Source of the DNA: Watersipora subatra
Taxonomy: Eukaryota; Bryozoa; Gymnolaemata; Cheilostomatida; Watersiporidae
DNA length: 64,000 nt
Assembly (NCBI RefSeq): GCF_963576615.1
Contig: NC_088711.1
Location: 16,958,182 to 17,022,181 of the forward strand
Reading direction: 5' to 3'
Shown: in pieces, positions 1 through 10,900 of the stretch
Position numbering within the stretch: position 1 is the first letter of the stretch
Layout: the number at the start of each line of letters is the position of its first letter
The notes under the pieces: generated by a model
Databases searched by the model: none
The model's input: only the letters and a program-made list of their open reading frames with translations
What the model was told of the DNA's origin: nothing
Made by a program: the position numbers and the translations under genes

Positions 1-305
1 TGGCTCTCACACAATGATTACACATCTGTGATGCTAGTTAGTGACTATGGCTCTCACACAATGATTACACATCTGTGATGCTAGTTAGTGACTATGGCTC
101 TCACACAATGATTACACATCTGTGATGCTAGTTAGTGACTATGGCTCTCACACAATGATTACACATCTGTGATGCTAGTTAGTGACTATGGCTCTCACAC
201 AATGATTACACATCTGTGATGCTAGTTAGTGACTATGGCTCTCACACAATGATTACACATCTGTGATGCTAGTTAGTGACTATGGCTCTCACACAATGAT
301 TACAC
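1..305. repeat. 47-bp minisatellite
   Basis: About 6.5 near-identical head-to-tail copies of a 47-bp unit that starts TGGCTCTCACACAATG. The array is cut by the window edge and stops abruptly at about 305. It lies inside or downstream of the SLC18B1-like gene. Confidence 0.97.
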
Positions 306-1300
306 TCTTTAAAATCAGTTTTAGGTTTAATTAGCAAACATTGTATGATTGATATACACTGTGTTTACATGCTTCAAATGGGTTTGGAGTTGCTTCCACT
401 TCGAACCATAGAAGCGATAAAATTCGAATGCTTTGATGCCATTTCGTTTCGTTAAATTTGTGCAAAGGCATTCACTGTGAGAAATCTGAGTCTACTTTTA
501 ACAGCTTTTGTTTTGAGGGATACATCATAAATTTTGGATGTGTCTATTTATGAATGCCGTGCGACTCCGAATCGTGGAAACGGTAGGGTGTGAATTTTTT
601 GAGAACAAGCAACTCCAAACCCATTCGAAGCATGGAAACACACCTCACCCCTTTAACCCAAGTGAGATGGTAATGCCTACTTAAGCTTGGGTTCCCTACC
701 GGAGACTTGTGAGTTTGAGAACTCACCTCAAGATCTTAGCCGTTCCCAAATGTATCTATATATTTCCCTTTTCAATTTATATGATGTATTATAACTAAAA
801 CATTTAGTTATAATACATAATAAAATTGAAATAGTTGAAAATTAAAATCATTAGTTTATGATGTATAATATAATTATTATACATCATAAAAATTGAACAA
901 TTATCATTGTTGTCTTGCATAAGACTGAATGTTCTATTCTTACTATTAAATACAATGCTATGATGTAGTCTGTGACTAACATGACCTTACTAACGTAACA
1001 TTAACAAAGGTACAATAAGAGATTAATGAATATTGATAAATTAAGAAATAAAATAGAATAGAGAACACTCAACATGTGGAAGCTACTTTACAATCATTTC
1101 GACTATTAAACCACTATGTCTTGATGAATGTCTGATTTTCAACAAATTGTTTGTGCAGGGTTGAAGTGAACACATCGTTTGCTCGAACAAATGAAATGTT
1201 TCCTAACTATTCACTATATTGACTTCTAACTGTCAAACATAAATTTGTTTATTAAGGAAAATTATTCAAACTGCTAAAACAGGTTGTTTGCATGGCCAGT
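306..1300. other. Non-coding stretch with a short dispersed repeat
   Basis: No exon is recognisable. Positions about 680-756 resemble about 26488-26550 (shared words such as GAGACTTGTGAGTTTGAGAA against GAGACCTGGGAGTTTGAGCA, then CCTCAAGATCTTAGC), so this is a dispersed repeat of unknown class. Around 785-830 an AT-rich inverted repeat (TGTATTATAACTAAA / TTTAGTTATAATACA) could form a hairpin. Short open frames here look like chance. Confidence 0.5.
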
Positions 1301-1812
1301 ATTTAATCCAGAAATCTATATTGGGCAGATCGTAAACATAATTAGCCATATTATAAATCAGAAATCTATATTGGACAGATCGTAACCATAATTAGCCATA
1401 TTATAGTCCATAAATCTATATTGGGCAGATCGTAACCATAATCAGCCATATTATAATCCAGAAATCTATATTGGGCAGATCGTAACCATAATCAGCCATA
1501 TTATAATCCAGAAATCTATATTGGACAGATCGTAACCATAATTAGCCATATTATAGTCCATAAATCTATATTGGGCAGATCGTAACCATAATCAGCCATA
1601 TTATAATCCAGAAATCTATATTGGGCCGATCGTAACCATAATCAGCCATATTATAATCCAGAAATCTATATTGGGCAGATCGTAGCCATAATTAGCCATA
1701 TTATAAATCAGAAATCTATATTGGGCAGATCGTAACCATAATTAGCCATATTATAAATCAGAAATCTATATTGGGCAGATCGTAACCACAATCAGCCATA
1801 TTATAATCCAAA
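1301..1812. repeat. 50-bp minisatellite, 10 copies
   Basis: Ten copies of a 50-bp unit (phase marker TTGGGCAGATCGTA at 1321, 1371, 1421 and so on to 1771) with scattered substitutions. It lies in the intron directly after exon 5 of the transporter and ends only a few bases from that exon's splice donor. Confidence 0.97.
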
Positions 1813-1817
1813 CTCAC

Positions 1818-1902
1818 CATCTGGTAGAATAAAACAGCCAATAACTGCTACCACTAGCATGATCCCTCCAATGGTGACAAATATAGCAGAGAATCCTCCA
1901 AG
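1818..1902 (-). CDS. SLC18B1: Transporter exon 5 (28 codons plus 1 base)
   Basis: The acceptor follows a T7 run (TTTTTTTAG) and the donor is GTGAG. It encodes LGGFSAIFVTIGGIMLVVAV then IGCFILPD, the sixth-helix region of the family. The phase-1 donor leads into an intron that runs out of the window through two minisatellites. Confidence 0.82.
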
Positions 1903-4900
1903 CTAAAAAAACACATTAAATCGGCAATTAGATAAGGGAGTGAAGACAATAATAAACCTCATCTGTTTACAACAAATTCATGCCACAATCTAGCTGCATG
2001 TGCACAAAAAAGTTATAAAAAAATAATGTCATTACTTTAATAATACTTTTGTTATTGTTTGACATAGTACTGATTGCTGCTTGACACACATACAATAAGT
2101 TTTCAGTTCAGTATATGCTTCCAAACCATAAGGGGAATTATTTGCTCATAGCCTAGAAAGCTATATCTGACCTTCAACTTGCTGATGACTAACAAAGAGT
2201 TGTGGAGTTGATACATAGAAAAAAGACTCATTACCACATGCTAGGGTTACAAAGATTAACAGTAGCAACTATCAAAGATAGTATCTTATAACATTAGAAT
2301 TATCCTCTCATGGATTGTAGCCTATGCTTTACATTATGAAGAGAATTATCAGTAACAGTGGATCTTAGGTCGGTACAACGTGCATACAATGCATGTGCAA
2401 CGGACATACAAGGCACCTGCAACGCACAAACATTGTTGGTCCAACGGGCACACACTCTCATCACAATGCACATACTACGGTCAATAGAAAAAAAATGGAA
2501 TACTTTGTGTAATGTTTTAGACTTGTTTTATTAATAGACTATAAATATAATTAGAATATTGAATAACAATATAATATTATTGCTACTATTATTATTATTA
2601 TTACACATTAATATTATTAATAATATGAATGTATTAACACATTCATACTGATATTGATATATTCATATTGTTGTGACACATGCGTTGTTAATTACTTGTG
2701 TCGGCGTTGTATCCACAATGTTTGTGCGTTGCAAGTGCCTTGTATGTCCGTTGCGCATGCGTTGTATGCACGTTGTATGCACGTTGTACCGACCTAAGAT
2801 GCACCGTTACTGAATTAGCTGATGTGCTAAATTAGCTGAAGCACATCTAAAACAAACATATCTCATCATTTGTTAAAAGAAGGTATGTTTTATGGTGGAG
2901 GTTTTATATTACTAGCCAGTTTGTTCTCAAATGAAATGTAGTAGATGCCATTTTTCAATTGTAGAATAATGGTACCTGTTACCTTTGATCTTTCTCTGTT
3001 AATATTTTTACCAGCAGCTCAGCTGTTGTACCACAGAGGCACTGCACAGATGATATAGAACGATATTGTTCAGTTACAACATTCATAACTGATAGTGATA
3101 GATTGATGTAGTAGGCAGCTATCATTGCACCCAGTCTGAGACCAGCGCTCAGAGTAAGACTATTGAATGAACCTTGTTACTGTTGCTGATCAAAAAATTG
3201 TTAGAGAAGGCAACTCCAAATTGGAATGGACCATTCTCAATGAGAGAATTAGGAGTGAGATACCAAAATCCTGGTCTGTTTTTCAAATAAAATGTAACAC
3301 AAATACATAAATGTTTATAAATATTATATAAAAATATACAATAAATAATAAAAATGTTGAAGCTTTTGTGTTTATTATCTACCTTAAAAAGTCCACTTCC
3401 GACTGCTGGGCCTGCCAAATATCCGAGGCCAACTGCTGTTTGACCATAGCCCTACAAAAGACGATTCTTATTATAGGCTGTTAGAGATAAATATTTTTAT
3501 AGTTAGTATAAATATATATTTACTAATAGTTGATTAACTTAAAAAAACAAAGAAAACTTTGTTACAAGCAATCACTGCTGAATGATTACCATATTAGGCT
3601 TTGTTTGAAATTATCCAGTCGTGATAAATATGACACTCGATGATATGACAAAGCATTATAAAGCGCAGTATGGTATGGCAGAATATGGTGTGGTACAGCT
3701 ATGGTACAACGGTACAGGCATGGTTTAGTACAGAGCAATATCACAAAGTTTAATATAATCTATCTATAAATATAATGTATTAAAAACTGTTAACTTTAAA
3801 AACTATTTACTACATTAACATTTAAAATTATTTGCTACGTCATGGCTGTTACCAGTCCAGTTTTACCTGATAGATGGCATCAACCATGAAACTTCAAGTT
3901 TACATTTTATATAAATGCTCTATTTTAATATTGAGCCCTCTGCTTCTAGTAAGCCGCAACCTTCTTCCTCTTCTTTATTTTAGCCGTGTATTTCCATGGC
4001 TAAAAGTTTATTACTATAACTGGACAGATGAATGACACAAACATTGAGGTTCATATGTATATAAACTATATATAAACTATATATAAACTATAATATATAA
4101 ACTATATATAAACTATATATAAACTATATATAAACTATAATATATAAACTATATATCAATTAAATAAAAACTATATAAAAACTATATATAAACTATATAT
4201 AAACTATATATAAACTATAATATATAAACTATATATCAATTAAATAAAAACTATATATAAACTATATATAAACTATATATTAATTATATATAAACTATAT
4301 ATAAACTATATATAAACTATATATGAACTATATATAAACTATAATATATAAACTATATATAAACTATATATATACTATATATAAACTATAATATATAGAC
4401 TTTAGCCAAACTATATATAAACTATATATATACTATAATATATAAACTGTATATAAACTATATATAAACTATATATAAACTATATATAAAGTATATATAA
4501 ACTATATATATACTATATATAAACTGTAATATATAAACTGTATATAAACTATATATAAACTATATATAAACTACAATATATAAAATATATATAAAGTATA
4601 TATAAACTATATATAAACTATGTATAAACTATATATATAGTTTTATATATACAGTATATATATATAAACACATATGCATTAATTTTTACTACCTGGGCAA
4701 TGCCAGGCATTTATCTAGTACTCTAATATGAACAGTGTCCGTCCGAAGGCACTCTGATAGCATTAGAAAAAACATTCCCACATACCAGAATTGAGCTCGG
4801 GGACAAGATTCAAAAGCAGGCGTGCTACCATCACACCATTCAGGTGCCTTCCTGTTTCATACATTAACTCTTTCGCTGCCAAGAGTCGAGCCGCGTAATA

Positions 4901-7900
4901 TGACTAGGAAAAGCGTATGCGCATGGCCACGAGCCACATGATGCGGCTTTAGCAAGCTTCATACAAATAAATTCTAATTACTGAATAATTAATAAATTAG
5001 CCTATCGTAAATGTACTTAAACAAAAAGAAGCAATTATCTGCGTGTGTTGAGCCAATAGAAAATATGCTAACTCATCCTGAGCATAATTTCACTTTGCAA
5101 AAGCTTTTATTCTTTATTGTAATTCATTGTTAGCAATGACCGGTCAACCTAAACGCGCTGCAGCTACGAATTCTTTCGAATTTTAGATTTATGAACTTTG
5201 GGTAATTTTTATTGAACAATCCTTCATCTTTTGACGTCATCAATTTGTCTGCATATGCACTTTTTTGTGGAGACGCCGCAATATTTGTAGACAAACAGTT
5301 GTCATTCTCGTTCACTTTACATTATTGAATAGTATTTTGGTGTTATTTCGCGTTTATATCGGTTTATACATAGTTTATATTATATTTTCTAGAAAAAAAT
5401 TGTTCAGTGTTGCCGTAAATTATAGTGAACAAGTGTCATCCATACGTGTTTTCAACTGTAAAAGTTGTCTACAAAAATGGCCGATCATGATAATTCAGAG
5501 TCTCGCACTCATAGAATGACATCACGAAAACATGAAGAATCGCACTACTGAGAGTTATTATTCATGTTCATCAGTAATATAATAGTAATAATACTGCCGT
5601 AAACTGTAATAATATTGATAGATTGTCCGACTCAGGCGAGCTCACTCTTTTTGACAATAACCGAAAAGTGTTTGCTCTTATTCTACAACGCATCTATGGT
5701 GTATTTGGCATCACGTGATTAATAATTTTATGGTGGTTAATTTGTATTAAAATGTTTTTTATAGACCACGTAATTAGAAAGTTATGATGGTTTATACGTG
5801 CCATGTAATAGGTTTATAGAATACGTTAACTATGTTCCAGTAAAGAAATAAATTTGTAGCGAAAAAGTTAATTATGCACGTAGTGTTTACTCCTGACGAT
5901 CTCTCACAGTGCACGGGTTTGCGGAGCGTACTAGTTACACATAATATGACAGTGTGTCTTGTACAAAGCAGTTCAGATGGAAGTATACTTACAAGCACTG
6001 TTGTGGTGTTGCCTGTAAATGTTACAGTCAGGTAAGTCATGGCGCTGACAATAATAGCGCTAGCTCCAATAGACTGAAAGATTCTCAACAGGATTTCTAG
6101 ACAAAGATACAAATAGTCTACAGTTTCATCTGATGCGTCTGGAAGGGGAAGGTACTCGAGCATCCCAAATGCTATTGTGAAGCTTCCAGTAACAGCTAAT
6201 CCAAAGATGAGTAATGTTTTTAGGGGTACATAGGACGCCTGAAAATAGTAAAACAATATGGAGTCAGCCTTACAGTAAAGTGTAAGTCTATAGAAATCTG
6301 ATTTTTTTAAACAAATATCTTTAGATGTACTCTTACGTAACATTCACATATTCTAACATCTCACTACATTATTGAGGGTTTGCCCATATTTTGCACCCTC
6401 ACTTATTGGAAACCATAAAAGTTTTCAGCTACACAAGAACACCGGAGCAATATAAAGACATGTCCCAAATATACATTTTCATGAGCTCACAGAAACATTG
6501 TGTTTTTATTTAACAATACAACTAAATCTATATATTTTCCAAAGTTGGTCACCATATGTGTATTCTTAGGTTTGATTATCCAGCAATAGATAGAGATCTT
6601 AAAATCTTGAAATGAAGATTCTGTACCGTAGAAGATTTGATCTCAGACCCTGCCATTCACCAGTCTTGCGCCCGACTCACTAGACTACAGAAATCGAACT
6701 GCTAGCCTGCCAATATAAGTCATTATATGAATGCAAATACCAAACGGCTTTGCGTACGACGTGGGTCATAGCATAATGTCGCGAGAAGCTGTTCGCTCAC
6801 ATTATTAAACGTACTGGCTAATAGCGCGCAGGTTAATAGCTAGCAACTTTCACTACTTCTCATTGTTTATAAGACAAAACACTTTTCTCATGATATGTAG
6901 TTTAAAAGTTATAATGGCAAATGTTGTTATATGTTAATACAAATCCATTTTCTGTCCAAAGACTTTTCTATAACACGGGCAACTCCGGGTAGCATAGCTA
7001 GTTTAGTACAAAGTGTATGGCGAGTACATCTTGCAAATGATTAACTTTTTCACATAGGATTAATTTTTGCTGAAAAATGTTCGGCTGTATCATATTCAGT
7101 ATTTTTGCCATAAAAGCTAAAGCCTTTGTCATAGAGCTCTTATGTAAAGTCTTTTGAAATAGCAAAAGAATTGTGCACAGGACACCACGTATGTGAACTT
7201 CAGAAGCCTTGTCTAATTTTTTTTCTATCTTAGTAAACAAGCCGCAACAGAAAAGCTCTATCGTTTATTCTAACTTTATTAACTTTCCAACATTTATTCA
7301 AGGATAATCATAGAAATCTCTAAACTGCTCAACTATGCCTCTGGCTGTAGCCAGCGTTAGAAAGCTAGCTAATTATCCTACATAGACCTACATAGACTTA
7401 CATAGACCTACATAGACTTCAGCGTCTGCTTATATACTTCTTTGCAAATGTTGTAATAGAACGTTCACTAGCATGGGTGATGCCATAGCAACCTTTTTGT
7501 ATCAGGACAACCTATTTTTTAGTTGCGCCACTAGCGGCTAAGTCAGTGAGTCCAGCTTTTATGAAGGTGAGGAGGTTGGGTAGACACTAGGGCTGGGCCC
7601 GAGTACTTCTTGGCCAACGGGTTTTTTAGATATTGGGTTTGTTGATATGAGTTTTATGTCTAAAATTTCCAAACATTAGACATATCTTAAAGTTTACAAT
7701 GTACTTATAATTCTATTCAATTTATTTATTATTTTTACTATTACCTACCGACCGATATTCGTGCTCGCAGGGTGAACAGGCGGGTTATTAAACAGCGCTT
7801 AGAGCACGGGGGCAATAGATCGAGTTTTTATCCACTCTACGCGACGGATTCGTGTACCAAAACCCGAACCCGCAAGTCAAAGCTTGAACCCGCAAGATCG

Positions 7901-10900
7901 AAATACTCAAATGTTCTATTAACCGAGACTCGAGAGAAGATAAACCTGCGAGTTCAACCGAGTTTTATTTATTGTGCTCAGCACTAGTAGACTCCCTGGC
8001 AGAACAGTACAACCCCTGGCAGGACAAGTACAACACCTGGCAAGACAAGTAAAGCACCTGGCAGGACAAGTAAAACACCTGGCAGGGCAAGTACAACACC
8101 TGGCAGGACAAAAATAACACCTGCCTCAAAGGCAAATAAGCTTAACTTAAGCGTTGTGGCCATTCACCGTAGCATTGATGCCTTCCTGAATATGTTGTTG
8201 TAAACAACCAGGTTGAAGGAAGTAAAAAATTATTTACTTGCTGCAGTAAGCAGCCCATAACCAATGAACGTTGGCGGTTAACTATTGTATTTTTTCAACA
8301 AGGTTTAACGACAATTTATCAAATACATGTACACAAGTTTTCACTGTGTAACGAAACAATAATTAAGCATTCTTCAATGTATGATTATCATCAAAGATAA
8401 CATCATAATCATTTGATGATTGTTTATTGAACACGAAAATACTTAGCTTCAATGAACTCAGGTTTATAAATAACCCTTTAGAGAATAAACCAAAAAACGT
8501 TGGCAAAATCCTATCAATCAGTGAGCGTAGCGTATTAATTCAGCGCCTGATTGGCTGATATATTTATTTGTATGAAATCTGTTTGGCTGATATATTTATT
8601 TGTATGGCATCTGATCCTCTAATATTTGACGTCTATTATTTATTTTAAATTTTTGTACAAAAGGTCAGATACATTAATGTTCCAAATAAAACCTTCATTT
8701 ACGTATACACCCTTCACACGACATCATAGGATGAGTGATAAATTTCCTTTAGCATGTATACTTCAAGTAGTATAGGATTTGAGATTTAAAAAAATATTAG
8801 TGGTTTGTCAGCAAAAATCTCAGAATTTCAAGGTGAGATTTTGTTTCAGATTATGCTGCCTAAAAGTATTTTCAAGTTACTAACATTATTTTAAGGTGAT
8901 ACAAGGCCATGGCAAAAAAAGCGCAAAAAGGTCGCTGCATTAAACAATTCACCGCTATGATCAGATTTTCTAGAATGTTTTATTTGCTGTAAATAATAGT
9001 TTTTGTTCTAAAAATAACTCTATTGTTAACCTAGAATTTTTTAATATTGATCTTAACCTATTAATTGCTGAGTTTGCTTTTAATCTATATATCTATAAAG
9101 ATATTTCTCAAAGTATGTGAGTATGTGGATCTGTGTCACTCCAGCTATAGCACACGCTGATTATTTTACCAATGTGGCCACGCGTTACGATGCCCCTGTT
9201 AAGAAATATTTTTCATAAGGTTCAATTACTATATCTGAGGTCAATGCCAATTCTTCTCACGAAGACAATCATATTGTCTCCGTGAGAGGAGCCTCGACAT
9301 TATCTCTCCATTCGTCAGACAAAAACAGTATGATATCTTATTTTTACATTTGTACCAGTGTCAAGAGGTACCAGTATCGTTGTATTCAAAGTTTTGATGG
9401 ATAGCTTCTGCTGGAACAGTAACCTTTTTATACACACACTTTTATGCACGAATTGTTATTGCTAACTCTACATATTCGATATTTTTATATAGTTTTCTCA
9501 GTTCGTATTAATTGTACCATTACCGAATCATCTTTTATTGTAATTGTAGCAAAACAGACTTATATACATAGACTCGCTTATATAAATGGCTATTTTTGTA
9601 CCCTGAGTAAGTTAGTTACAGTAAGAGTAGTACTGGTATGTTTCTATAGAAATCTTCATTCAACTGAATCGGATTATCTGTGTTGGCCCAGGCAACTTAA
9701 CCAAAGTGCTGATATACCCGCAGTCCGCTATCTCATGCGGTAACTTGAGTTTGCGCTATTGCCTTTAGCATACGCTGCACAGTTACACTCACAGCTTGCT
9801 GTCAGATTTTTTTACTGGCCTTCTTCTTAGAGTCTGTATTACTGGCCGTAGCACGGCTTGCACTGCTCTACTCAATGTCAGCTATGAATTGTAATAATTC
9901 AGTGGGTATTACCACTTTCAGCACAAATTGTACTGATAATATACTGATTCTTCTCACGACTACTCTGGGAAAAACTGCTAGCTCTTCTATTACTAGAATC
10001 TCCTGTTTCAATTTTAAAATTTAAATCCGAAGCTTATAAAAACTAATTTTGTAAATGGTTTTGCGACATAATTGCTCAGCATTATTAGCCAGAAGCAGTG
10101 AAATTTTAGATGAGTCAATGGTTTGACTAAGAATAGAATGTCCAAGGTCTTCCTGTTTTAAATTCGTGTTTATCCCGCCAAGAAAGCCATTGCATTTGTT
10201 AGCAACACAGCTTATATACCTTAATTGTGATTAAATATATTTCAGTATATTAGTAATTAAAACTGTGCCAAATATAGAGTAAACGCACGCATGCACACAG
10301 TTTTGGCGCATTGTTCAAGCAGAGCCATCCAATGTTATGAATAGAGAGATTATGACTATGGTAAAGGATTCAACTCTTGAAAATGGGATATTTTGTTGTA
10401 ATTTCCTAAGTTGGCTTGCTTCTATCTATATACGTGTATATTTCTCAGTTTGTGTGTATGTATGTGAGTATGTGTATAGTTCGAGTTATAGCTATTAAAA
10501 TCTTGAAATAAAAAATCCGTATTGCAAAAGATTTGATCTCAGACCCTCCATTGCCCCTGTCCAATGCCCTACCAATTCAGTCACACGAGCTTGATGTAGT
10601 CATTAGGCGATATATGTCGCTATATGGGAGCAAATACGCTACCGCTCTACGTCACGATGTATGGTTATAGCAACGTTAAGGTTAAGAAATTTTATAACAA
10701 GGTAATGTAAGGTAAAGAAAAGGTAGGTCTTATTAGTAGGTGTAGTCAAATTATCCATTGGTAGTGTGCCAGGCTAATAGCAAGTGGCAGGCAACACTCA
10801 TTACCTCTCATTGTTGATAAGCTGATTTTTAATACCTGGGCAACACCCGAGTATTAAAAATCAGCTTGGGCAACCCCAAGTAAATGCAAATACCGGGTAC

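Noticed and set aside
5792-6343. A 183-codon single-exon gene
   Set aside because: Only 5993-6238 is coding; the remainder is intron sequence around a well-bounded transporter exon.
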